In this document: one piece after another, positions 22,975 through 33,485 of the stretch
Layout of the letters: each line of letters opens with the position of its first letter
Numbering within the stretch: the stretch's first letter is position 1
DNA from: Yamagishiella unicocca
Lineage: Eukaryota > Chlorophyta > Chlorophyceae > Chlamydomonadales > Volvocaceae
Assembly (NCBI GenBank): GCA_003116995.1
Contig: BDSL01000089.1
Coordinates: 62,001-126,000 of the forward strand
Direction of reading: 5' to 3'
DNA: 64,000 bases
Notes under the pieces: generated by a model
What the model was told of the DNA's origin: nothing
The model's input: the letters and a program-made list of their open reading frames with translations, nothing else
Database searches by the model: none
Made by a program: the position numbers and the translations under genes

Positions 22975-23197
22975 CTTCGGAACGGTGGGACGGGCACCTC
23001 CATAGAACTAGGCTTCGGCCATTCCTCGGCCCATAGAAACACTCCTATTCTGCCCAAACGAAGACCGGTAACACGCCACAAACAACAAAGGCATGGGCAT
23101 TTCTTCTTGTCCCGAGTTCGCCCGGGCTTGAGGACACTATAACATACATCACTATAACATACACCTCACCATCAACGTCTGTAATTTTTCTTACCGA

Positions 23198-23322
23198 CTA
23201 TAGCGTCCAACATCGGCTAATAGACGGCCGGGGACAATATCCGATCTATAGTCGATCTGGACTATAGTCACCAGCTAAAGTTGATCTGGACTATAGTCAT
23301 GGACTATAGCAACCGACTATAG
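23198..23322. repeat. left CTATAG cluster (6 copies)
   Basis: CTATAG at 23198, 23246, 23262, 23291, 23304 and 23317, mostly as GGACTATAGTC or CGACTATAGC. The hexamer is its own reverse complement. Confidence 0.85.
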
Positions 23323-23922
23323 CCAGTACCGATGTGAGTGCGGTGGCAGCATGCACAGGGCGTGCGCCTGGGTGTCGAGCGGTCATAGCCTGGCAATGGA
23401 ATGAATGGAATGGTCGATGAGGGATGACAGTTGATAGGAGCTGCCCCGGCCAGTTAGATATGTATTCGTATTCTCACATCTGGCTACCCTCCATCCATGG
23501 ATTACATGAGCGGACAACATGTGGTCGATGACTGGATGGTTCCCGAGCATAATGTAACCTAGAGATGATATCAACTACAGTCCTTAGACAAATTCAGGCG
23601 TTTTACACAGTCACGCCTATGACATGGCTTTCCCATGCATGGCCTTGCCATGGCCATGGCTAAGTGTTACCCAATCCCAAGCACAAGAGGCGCCACAGAA
23701 TAGCAGGCCGTCAAGTGTCGTACAGACATCCACTCCTCCATTCGCCTAGCCAAGTCGTGCCCAGGCCATCAAATATGCCAAAATGAAACCCGTCCACTCG
23801 TGTGTGGGCCCCAGCCTCCTGCCACACACCAATCCATGCTTGACGGATCCCAAAGTGCGGTCAATGTGCTCAGTCCATCAACAAGCTAAAGTATCCATCA
23901 AAGACAAAAGAACGCAGGCAAG

Positions 23923-24900
23923 TTAGGGCCAGAAGAGCGCCTCAAAGAGAGGTCCCAAACCGACAGCGGGTTGCGTCTCATTGGGAACTGACGTCTTCAT
24001 AGCGTAGAAGTGCATGCGTGGCGCCATGTCCCCCACGGAGCCCATGTCCCCAGCATGTACAGTGTTGCCGTGCAGGAGGACAAGCTGGCCAGGCTCGATG
24101 ACAAGCCGCACCAGCTTTGGCACTGCGATCGTGAACATGATGTCAGCCTCCGAGGTCTTGCCATGCTCACTCCGCTGGTCCATCAGGGACTGATGCATCT
24201 GTAGGGCCCAATGACTCCCTGGTGACACCAGGAGAGTGTACCTTGACAGGCCCAGCAGACCAACAAAACCGGGTTTGAACGGAGGGAGATCCGAGTGGAG
24301 GCACTGGACGCCCACTGGTGGCTCCACGAGTTCGTTCACCAGCACCATGGTCTTTTGGACTCGCAAATCCGGGCCTGCTACAGTCGACATCAGTTCCCCG
24401 GCCGTGGTGGCCACCGGCTTCAGAAGGCCGTACAGCTCCTTGGCACGCTCGCAAACCCTACGAGCAAAAGATGGCTGACTTCGGCGAAGTCAGCCATCTT
24501 TTGCTCGTAGGCAGCACGCGCGCTCGCTGCTGACGTCGCCGGCTCGCGTGGCTTAGTCGGGCGGTGCAGTGGAGCCTGCAGGCGCCGCCCACCCATGCCG
24601 TTGCCCATGATGATACGGCCACCGTCCTTGGCATCACGGCGCAAGGCTCCGCTGGGAGCGAGTGGTTTCAGGCTGTTGGAAGATCCCATCCCCCATGAGG
24701 CCGCCATACTCAGCGCCGGCAGCTGCAACATCTGGTGTCACCAGCTCCTTCAGTTTGCTGTTGGCAATAGTAACAACTCCGTATAGCTCCAGCTTGCCTA
24801 GTGCCTCCTTAATGTCCACTTCAAAAAAGGAAGCGTGGACCACCTGTGCACCAGGGCGCATACACACAGCGTCAAGTTTTCGAGGGTGTAACACTCAAGA
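23923..24900 (-). pseudogene. 2-oxoglutarate/Fe(II) dioxygenase-like (PhyH-type) gene, frameshifted
   Basis: Three frames together resemble a PhyH-type 2OG dioxygenase. The N-terminal frame (24894-24690) has EVDIKEALGKLELYGVVTIA after a possible CAG acceptor near 24849. The frame then shifts by one near 24690 (KPLAPSGALRRD...) and again at the 55-bp palindrome at 24457-24511, resuming as VCERAKELYGLL. The C-terminal part carries the metal-binding pattern: HSD (H-x-D) after VGVQC, a conserved LLVSPGSHW, the distal histidine in HGNTVHAGD, and an Arg in RMHFY that would bind 2-oxoglutarate. It ends LFEALFWP at 23923. The fold assignment rests on these motifs. Substrate is unknown; position inside an element raises nucleic-acid modification, but that is speculation. 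Confidence 0.6.
24457..24511. repeat. 55-bp near-perfect palindrome in the oxygenase-like pseudogene
   Basis: Two 27-nt arms, fully complementary, around a single central G at 24484. The left arm begins CCTACGAGCAAAAGATGGCT. The reverse-strand coding sequence reads into the palindrome in one frame and leaves in another, so one arm looks like an inverted insertion. Confidence 0.95.
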
Positions 24901-25366
24901 GTAGTCCGTCTGTGACACTGACACTGGGGGCAACAGGAAAGAATGTGGGCATCTAGAAGGCACAAACAAATGGGCAGCAACTGATGGCCAGCAGCTACGT
25001 AGCACCGGCCAGCACAATTTTACCGCTCCCACACCTTCGTTGAACACCCAATGTCGGTGCACACCACTGTACAGGAAGTTACGTAAGGCATGGGGGTAAT
25101 GGGGCTGTGTGGCCTCCACGGGTGCCAGCAGTGCCAGCAGTGTCTCTATGGAGAGCGTGTTGGCTGATGGCAGGATTTGGTGCACTAATTGGATGGGTAG
25201 GAGCCAGTAAAGATGACAGGATAGGAAGGAGGAAGACTGCCTGCATGAATGCCACGAGATGGAGTGCAGTATGTACAACATCGAACTATATACACGATCT
25301 GTAAACACTCACCTGGAATATCATACGGCGTCCCATTCCCCAACGCTGATAAAAAGTCTCTCTCGA

Positions 25367-25559
25367 CTATAGACAGCATCTATAGCCGACACTGCGAAAC
25401 TATAGTCGTTCACTATAGCCGGCTCGTCTATATCTGGCTTCGACTACTATAGTTGAGCTATAGCTGGTCGTCTATAGTCCACCAGCGGATCGGCTAAAAG
25501 AATGGTGTATGTGTCGACTATATCCGTACCGGCTTTTACCCCGAAAAGACCGACTATAG
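25367..25559. repeat. right CTATAG cluster (8 copies)
   Basis: CTATAG at 25367, 25380, 25400, 25413, 25447, 25458, 25472 and 25554, with variant CTATAT copies between. Mirrors the left cluster across the oxygenase-like gene. Confidence 0.85.
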
Positions 25560-25560
25560 T

Positions 25561-26690
25561 CACACTCCCATTTTACAGACGAACAAACGCACCATGCACT
25601 GGCATATGGGTAACAAACGCTAGCGATAGCAGTTACCTGCATTTTTACCAAAAACCTGCCAAGGATGCATGTACTAACAAGTTTTGGGGGGCCCTGCGAC
25701 TATTAAAGTCTCAAGCCCGGTCAAACCCACGCAGGACAAGAAGACTGGGCTCATGGCCATAACTCACCATGTGGGATGAGGGGCTCAACCCAGCAGTCGC
25801 CCCCAAGGCCACAGCAGGAAAGCTTCGAAGGGCACAAGGAATTGAAGGCGCCGGGTAAATTGTTACTTTGGGCTGACTTTATTTTGGGCTAAGCCCAAAG
25901 CGTGGTTTGTGGCACAATAAATATGACTCTACACGCACACACACCAAGGCGCCCGGCAAAAGGGAGTTTGCAATGACATTGTTTTTACTAAGCCCATAAC
26001 GAATGCGGTTTGTGGCATAACATCTCGGTATAAGAGGCAGCGCCTATTGGGGTGGGTCATAAGGACGACCCACCCCAATGCTCTCCGTGCGTGTAACGTG
26101 CGAGGACTCGTTACATAGATGTCTATGGGTGTCCCATGGGGTTCAAGGCAGGCAACGGCCTGTTACCGCTTATGCCCCCTATGTTGTCATCCGTACATCG
26201 GGCGTTCCAGAAGGTTTGGGGCTTGCCCGCAAACCGTTGTCTTTAGGCCACCTAGTTGTTGTTGTAATCGTTACAGTGGGCTCCAGACCTTAAAAGTGTG
26301 GACATGTAAGTTGCACTCCGGTGTCGGTTATCATACATACAAATTGGCGTGGGCCGTACGGTTATGTGATCAACGGTCGCCTGGCCGTCAAGGCTTCCTG
26401 CGCCCGAAACAGCGTCGTTTCCCGTGCAGATAATCGATATGTTACCGCTCAGATAATAATCGATGTTGGAACAAAGCGTTACAGTTATTTTGTCTGGCTG
26501 CGCATGTGCACGCAATGCAGTAAGCAACTCGACCGGCTACCCGGTAATGACCCGTGTTCCCACGCAAGAATGACCGGCTAGCCGGTCATGGCCGTGTTCC
26601 CGTGTTCCCGCATTACAATACAGCCAAAAGTCACTCCAAGCTTATGGCACCCCTTAGTATGACTTATTAGGGCTATTTGGTATATCCGGG
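25561..26690. other. RLK-A upstream intergenic DNA, no gene
   Basis: Homologous to the RLK-B upstream flank: 25585-25920 matches 50780-51090, including the terminus motif CAAGCCCGGTCAAACC and GGGCTAAGCCCAAAG (about 25885 and 51053). The piece 26024-26520 matches 51466-51680. Contains a 13-bp perfect inverted repeat (26046-26058 with 26067-26079, arms ATTGGGGTGGGTC) and one GTTGTAATCGTTACAGTGGG family end near 26260. No supported coding sequence. Confidence 0.6.
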
Positions 26691-27538
26691 CCACTCGCAA
26701 GGGTGGGAACACGGCCTAAATGCTGGGAACACGGTTATGACACACACCGTGTTCCCACCAATATCACCCGTGTTCCCACCGATTCCCCCGCTCATATCAC
26801 CCGCAGGACGCCCGGTACCCTCTATATGACTTATAAGGACTATTTAGTATGTCTGGGCCACTCGCAAGGGCGGGAACACGGCCTAAATGCTGGGAACACG
26901 GTTATGACACACACCGTGTTCCCACCAATATCACCCGTGTTCCCACCGCTTCCCCCGCTCATATCACCCGCAGGACGCCCGGTACCCTCTATATGACTTA
27001 TAAGGACTATTTAGTATGTCTGGGCCACTCGCAAGGGCGGGAACACGGCCTAAATGCTGGGAACACGGTTATGACACACACCCTGTTCCCACCAATATCA
27101 CCCGTGTTCCCACCGCTTCCCCCGCTCATATCACCCGCATGGACGCCCGGTACCCTCTATATGACTTATAAGGACTATTTAGTATGTCTGGGCCACTCGC
27201 AAGGGCGGGAACACGGCCTAAATGCTGGGAACACGGTTATGACACACACCCTGTTCCCACCAATATCACCCGTGTTCCCACCGCTTCCCCCGCTCATATC
27301 ACCCGCATGGACGCCCGGTACCCTCTATATGACTTATAAGGACTATTTAGTATGTCTGGGCCACTCGCAAGGGCGGGAACACGGCCTAAATGCTGGGAAC
27401 ACGGTTATGACACACACCCTGTTCCCACCAATATCACCCGTGTTCCCACCGCTTCCCCCGCTCATATCACCCGCATGGACGCCCGGTACCCTCTATATGA
27501 CTTATAAGGACTATTTAGTATGTCTGGGCCACTCGCAG
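26691..27538. repeat. 167/168-bp satellite, five units
   Basis: Unit starts (CCACTCGCAA) at 26691, 26858, 27025, 27193, 27361 and a partial at 27529. Units 1-2 are 167 bp, units 3-5 are 168 bp with GCATGGACG in place of GCAGGACG. Each unit holds GGGAACACGG twice and CCGTGTTCCC-like inversions twice, giving strong hairpin potential. A diverged half unit precedes it (26545-26690). The long ORF across it exists only because 168 is divisible by three. Confidence 0.95.
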
Positions 27539-28296
27539 CCTGCTGAACTCCTCAAGGCGGTGACATTCCTCCCTGGAGTCTTTACCGTATTCGCCACCGA
27601 AAAGCTCGTTCGCATTTAGTGCATTTGTCAATTGCGAGCTTGCGACGTGAAGAAATGGAGGTCGCACCAATCCTGGTACCATCGGCTCCTGCGGACACCG
27701 TTTTATTAGCCCAGCTGCACACGAGTAGGATTGCTACACAAAAGAAATACTGGCAACCTAGAGGAGATAAGGGTCGCGGTGCCAGGTCAGAGCCTGTTGG
27801 CCATCATGACCATTTACGACGCAGACTGCTAGGAGCGTAGCGTTCCCCTTTAAATGCATGAGAGGTGCAAGGTTCGGGGATAGGTGGACAGGAGGGCGGG
27901 TACAGGAGAGAAAGCGGTGATGGCGACGGCCTGGTGATATCAGATGATCGATATATGACGCCGTGGGCTACGAGACCTTCGACGGAACAAATGCAATCAA
28001 ACACTATTGCCTGGTATTATTGCGACGTGCGAAAGAGCTTTGCGGTGGCGAATACGGGACAGACTCGCGGGGGTGCGTGCGGTAACTACGGCTTAGGGCG
28101 CTTCTGGGCGTTTTCGGGGCGTCGAAGCGATACCACAATTGATATGACGCTATCCTTGTGTATGTCCGAACGGTTACACCTGCGCCGATGGGCGAGCTAT
28201 AACCACGGTGGTGGATACGACGCTATTGTCGTTTTCGTCGATCCGTTTTAGTCGATCTTAATAATAAGAGGGTAAGGCGTTGCAGTGCCCTCTTTA
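27539..28296. other. intergenic, nothing recognised
   Basis: Plus-strand frames of 73 and 128 codons are open here but lack recognisable motifs and a counterpart in the RLK-B upstream region. I see no supported gene. Confidence 0.5.
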
Positions 28297-29660
28297 CAGT
28301 GTCCTCAAGCCCGGGCAAATCCAGGACAAGAAGAGGGACGCATAGCCGGGCCTAACCTGGCCTAACTGCGGCCTAACCACACGAGAGCCGGGGCTGAGCA
28401 CAGGCACGCTTAATGATGCACAAGAGGCGCCGAGCAAGCCCGGGACAAGCGGGGGACCCAGAATGAGGTCACACCGTACGACAAGCCAGCCAACAGACGC
28501 CCCAATAGGCACAGGAAAAAACAGGCAGGGCAAGAATTCGCCGCGCCCAAGATGGCGGGGCCCCGCCCAAAAAGACAGCCCAGGCACTTCTTTTTATCGC
28601 ATAAGTAACCCAGGCACCTCAAGGCCCATCGCCGGGAAACAAAGACGGGACCAGCCAGCAGCCCAGACCTACACGCCCAAGGCACCCCCCCCCCGGAAAT
28701 AACGCCCCACCCAAGCACTCCCCGCACCCCAGTTCTCCAGCATGCATTTCCAAAAGTTATTTCTAAACGTTTTTTTCCTGCATACACGGATCCTCCTCGA
28801 AACCCTCCCAAGCAACCGGCCAGCAGAGGGCAAAGGGAACTTCAGCACCATGGGCAGTCCCAACAAACCAACGGTACGAGGACGGGAAACGCAAAACCGG
28901 GCAGACGGCGCCCCAGGCACACTTACCAACACGACCACATACAGACTATACAGATAACAGAAACAACTAGGCGCCCCAACCCGCACGGGTGATAATATTG
29001 AGTTACAGTGTCATCAAGCCAGGGCGAACCCAAGACAAGAAGAGGGACCTATGCCGGGCCTCACATACGACAGCCAGGGCGGAACCTGGCAGATGCCCCA
29101 AAGGGCACAGGCAAGCTTCGAAAAGCACAACAGACGCCGGGCAAATCTAGGACGAGAGGGGAAAGCTAGAAAAACTAGACCACACCTGATGCCTGCGCGA
29201 GCAGCCATCAGGTGACGCGCCGAAGGCGGTGGGGCTCCAACAAAAACAATCCAGGCACCACAAGGCCCATCGCCAGAGAGAACGGTGAGAGCAGCGAAGA
29301 GCCCAGAACGACGGGCCCAAGGCATCACCCACCTGCAAAAGACTGCCCCACCCAAGCAGCCGGCCAGCAAAGGAAACTTCAGCACGACGCGCAGTCCCAA
29401 CGAGCCAGGGGCACGAGGACGAGGACCACAAAAGCGGGCAGATGGCGCCGGGGCGCACCCATCCTCACGGCCACAGACTTCAAAAACAACGATGAGCGCC
29501 AACTCGCCCGGGAGAACAACGCAAAACACAAACAGTCCCCGGCCCACAAGGCGCCAGACAGGAGGACGGGAGATGATGATAAAGGCACGCAGCGGCGTCC
29601 GCTACAATGAATTAGTGAACAAAGAAGTCATATTGCGTGGCGGATCGATCAGGATCGATC
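28297..29660. repeat. two diverged copies of the CAAGCCCGGGCGAAC-terminus element family
   Basis: Copies begin at about 28297 (GTCCTCAAGCCCGGGCAAAT) and 29010 (GTCATCAAGCCAGGGCGAAC), in the same orientation. Both continue with AGGACAAGAAGAGGGAC, then CCGGGCCT, a GCC-rich interior and GGCAAATCTAGGACGAG-like internal repeats. The same terminus occurs near 23105, 25710, 48785, 48990, 50885 and 51425 in both orientations. No transposase frame was seen, suggesting non-autonomous copies. Confidence 0.65.
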
Positions 29661-31700
29661 ACAAACTCTCGGAAGGCCCAGGCGAGCCACGAAGCTCATG
29701 GAACGCGAACCAATGCATTGTAAAACGAGAAATATGAAACTACACGAAAACATCTATGATCCGATAAGGTAGCAGCTATGTCTTGACACCTGTAATCGCG
29801 GTGCGGCGATTCCAGATAAGGCGCAACGCGCCCGCTCGCTAGTCCCCGTTGGTTGTCAGCACTCGCATTGGGCGTTAGGACCATTCACAGGGATTTAGAG
29901 GGAGCAAGACTGGGCAGAATGCGGAAGTTACAGGTGAGGCATAACACCTACAAGCGCGGAAGCGCAACCCGGCGTATGACAAAGCAGTGCCGCCGATCGA
30001 AGGAACTGGGAAATGAACGTATAACCCACCGCAGCGGAGGTGCTTCCTGGATTGAAGTGATCAAATCGTGAGTGTCCAGCATTACTGAACGGCAGTTCAA
30101 GGGGACCAACGCACCGATGGACATAGAGGTGACTGGAGGTGACGCCAAAAGAGACAGCAGGAACTTTGAACTTCGTCCACACCGTTTGCAAAGTCCTGGT
30201 TCAAACCTTGTCAAAATTCCTTTTGCTTGAGATATTTGCGTATGATCCTATGCCAGTCTTCACAAGGTCCCCGCAATGAACATACACACCTCCGAGACCT
30301 TGTGCACGCCTTCTTCATTCTCAAATTGCCAGCTGCATGGTAATATTCCGTGCGCCTGTCTGTAACATGACAGTTGCCAGTTGTGCTAAGTATCGCCCGC
30401 CCTTTTGAGTGAGACCGACAGGGACCGATCACCGATGCATGGCACGCCAACCGCAAGGCTCACCACCATCGCATCGCTCCACAACTTTTTCCAATATGTG
30501 CCGTAGCATCGTAAACAAGGATCATGGTTGCTGCGATGGGGGTCACTTCATTTGCGACGAGCATTATTCTGCTGAGCATTGATTGAAAGCTCCAACCCGA
30601 CCATAAGGCAAGCCGCGCCCGACTTATTCCAAAACCGATTGAATGCTCCACCCCGACCGCAACACAAGTCGCGCCCCAGGTTATTCCTCATGCTCGTCCG
30701 TCGTGCCAAATGTGGCGCGACTCCGCCGGGAGGTAAACTGCCACAACGGAAAGGAGTGGCAACAGCGCCGCGGGCGGGAGGGCGGAAATCGCAGCGTTCA
30801 CTTGCGACCTCCTAATTAATCCATTTCTCTCACACAGGTTGTTAAGAGGCAAATATGCTGGGTAAATGAGGCTCTACCGTCCCAAGACATGGAACTTGCG
30901 CGACGCCATGCCGCGCTTCAGGTCAATCCTCCTCCGGCCTCGTGTAAGTGATGTTCCATTGCACCATTTCTACATGGACGCGCAACAGTTGAATACCGGC
31001 GGATTCACGCACAGGAAGCTATCGCCCCTCCGGGCGGTGGTGTCGACCACCGTCTGGCCGCCGTTCCACATCCCCTCGCCGCCGATGCCTAATGATGCGG
31101 GCATGACCTTAGCCCTGGCGGTACACAAGCAGCAGTGGGAGCCGGAAACCTGGCATCAAATTCAGACCGCAGGCTGCAAGTTGTCAGGCCGCCCAGGCTC
31201 CTCCCCAACTCTTCCCAGCTGCACTGATGAATTACCTTGATTCCCAGACCACAAGCGCTGCTTCTGCCCTCATCCGTGTCACATTCCTTCACGACCTGGA
31301 CCAGTTATCCTTATTGTGGCATATGGGCAAGCGAGCGAAAGAAGGGGGCAAGCTGACCTTCAGAGACTGCAGGGCTCCCGACAATGACATCCAGCATTTT
31401 ACCGGCTTCCCTCTGCTGCCTGACGTGGCCGGGTGTTACCCCTCCGACTACATGCTCCACATCGAACAACTCGGCACCAAAAGCGCCCGCAGCATTCATG
31501 CTCGCGCCTCCCATCCTGCTTTGGCCAAGTGTGGACCCCAGCACCTGCTTCATGGGGGCCCTAGCCTGCTTCGTACCTCACTATGATGGATGGCCTGCCC
31601 ACCCCTCCCAGCCCATTCCTGTTTCGGCCGCTGGACCAACACCAGGCAACTTGTGCCGACAGTCCATACAGCACCTCCACCACAGAAGCCAGACTACGCC
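29661..31700. other. intergenic region with unidentified open frames
   Basis: No recognisable gene. Two neighbouring plus-strand frames, about 30866-31240 (ending LPSCTDELP) and 31227-31586 (containing HMGKRAKEGGKLTFRDCRAP), have protein-like composition and could be one disrupted gene or element remnant. I do not recognise the family. Related GCTCCAACCCGACC / GCTCCACCCCGACC blocks (about 30590 and 30646) form a weak 60-bp direct repeat. Confidence 0.35.
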
Positions 31701-32670
31701 AGCACGCGGTCTTTGTCTCCTCCGTCTTTCTCAGTGTCAGGCGATGTGCCCGATGGTTCTACCTCTTGGCCTGGAACCCACTGTAACCGTTACAAACAAA
31801 CCTGCAGAGCATGCACCTATACTGGTACGTGGGTGAGGCGGCTCTCAGTTTCCATTGAGGATCTCTGCAGCATGAATTGTTTTTTGTTCTAACGGTTAAA
31901 GTGGGTTCCAGATCAAAAGGTAGAACCATCGGGCACATCGCCTGACACTGAAGAAGACGGAGGAGACAGAGACCGACGTCCACCGGAACAAAGGCAAACC
32001 ACCAGAGCACCAATCGATGTATGTGTGGAAAGTTGTTCTATGGCAGTTTTAGACAATGTAAACGGCAACAATGCCGTGAAAGGTCTGGCCTGTGTAGAAC
32101 CTTCGCATATAATACCGCACAGTACTGTGGTTGTGCGGTATACGGTATGTGTGGCAACCTGGATGCGCAGTCCTCATACCTGCACATTACCTAGCATTGA
32201 GCAAACAATCCCCAAAAGGACAGGGAAAAAACAGGACTTTGGGTCCCTGTAACCTTTCGAGACCAAAGATTCACAGTGCCGTGGACGAAACTCTACAAAG
32301 TGGCCGAAAACAATACGAAAAAGGGCGCGAAACAAACTTTCCAGTGGGTCCCTGTAACCTTACCGACTCTCTGATCATCGCTGAGGTAGTAACTGTTACA
32401 GTGTTTTCCAGACCAGAAGGTAGACTGGTGCAATCTCCGATCATCGCTTCCCAAGTCAACAGCTCCTGCGCTTTTTTCTGGACTGAGACTTCGGACATCT
32501 GCATCACTTCCGTATGCCTACGGCCTGTCAATTTGGTGTGCTGGTGGTTTGCCTTGGTTTCGGTGCATGTCGGTTTTTGTTTCCTCCGTCTTGTTCAGTG
32601 TCAGGCGATGCGCCCGATGGTTCTACCTCTTGGTCTGGAACCCACTGTAACCGTTACAACAACTTCCGTA
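31700..32670. repeat. cluster of TGTAACNGTTACA-family repeats downstream of RLK-B
   Basis: At least four copies: about 31716-31800 (+), 31885-31985 (-), 32386-32430 (-) and 32576-32666 (+). The consensus runs CTCAGTGTCAGGCGATG, CCCGATGGTTCTACCTC, GGAACCCACTGTAACCGTTA. The opposed pair at 31716-31985 may be the two ends of one element of about 270 bp. Also holds two TTGGGTCCCTGTAACC-type blocks (about 32237 and 32345), seen again at 52391 and 52479. Confidence 0.7.
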
Positions 32671-33485
32671 CCAACCCCCGCACCTACCACGAACCAGTAT
32701 ACGGGCCACCATGTATCCACCAAATCACACGCTCGGCCAGCTTCAACTCCAGCCAGTGGCCGATCTTTCACAGGACCCATGCGAGTGATTAGTTGGCTAG
32801 GGCCGACCCCTTGCCACCAACGGCAGGGAACCAGAAGACACTCAACTGCTTCCATACTTACGTTCGGTACCTGCGTCGCCCAAGCAGGGGGGCTTAAGCT
32901 GCGCTCGACAACAACCTGCCATGCATCCAGCCCGACGCCGCAATCACCCTGCAACATTCTAGGAAACCATAACCCCATCACGAGCACCCATGCCAAGACC
33001 AAGCGAATGCGATTTTTATTAGTAAGCTATGTGAAAGGAAAATGCCACTTCGCCAAAAAAGCCAAGCGACGACTAAGAACAAATCATTTATACCTGAGAC
33101 GTGGGTGTGTACCAAATGCGATGCACGTGACATGGGGGCAGTGGCCCAGAGGATGCGACGCGCAGTAAATGCAGCCTGCGAGGCTGGCTTACTGCCTCAG
33201 TGGCAAGACATCAGAAAGGTCTACATTACATAATTGTACCCTGGAATGACGGACAAAGGAGACGAGACTCAAGCGTCCACAAAGATCAGTGTAACCCTGT
33301 ACCTTGAAATTGACGGGGGAGATAAGACGAAAAGTGTGATCTTGCTGTGTACGGATCGGCAATCAAAACAAAGCGGGTCAGGAAGCATATGCTTTACGCA
33401 CACCGGTATCGATGCACGCAGCTCGTTACCATAATGGATTCAGGAAGGTAACATCGACTCAAGCACTTTCGGCAAAATCTGTACA
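32671..33485. other. 3' flank of RLK-B
   Basis: Diverged counterpart of 720-1790 and 54600-55689. TTACA at 33226-33230 is TGTAA on the minus strand, about 260 bp past the RLK-B stop, a reasonable poly(A) signal. No independent gene seen. Confidence 0.5.

Larger units (their letters stand above)
23137..25560. mobile_element. putative DNA element with CTATAG-rich ends carrying an oxygenase-like gene
   Basis: An insertion of about 2.4 kb relative to the RLK-B flank: matching sequence stops near 23086 (CACAAACAACA) and resumes near 25585 (GCATATGGGTAACAAACGCT; compare 50779-50800). Both ends hold clusters of the palindromic hexamer CTATAG within GACTATAGTC contexts, arranged like subterminal transposase-binding arrays. 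A minus-strand dioxygenase-like pseudogene fills the middle. A terminus of the CAAGCCCGGGCGAAC family lies just outside its left end (about 23105-23136). No transposase was recognised, so the element is non-autonomous or of an unknown class. Exact ends and target duplication are not resolved. Confidence 0.6.

Noticed and set aside
24460..24510. Reading the palindrome as a rho-independent terminator
   Set aside because: The context is eukaryotic, there is no T tract, and the palindrome lies inside a coding remnant.
26703..27619. Plus-strand ORF of 256 codons with repeating peptides
   Set aside because: It only reads through the 168-bp satellite, whose length is a multiple of three; no start context or domain.
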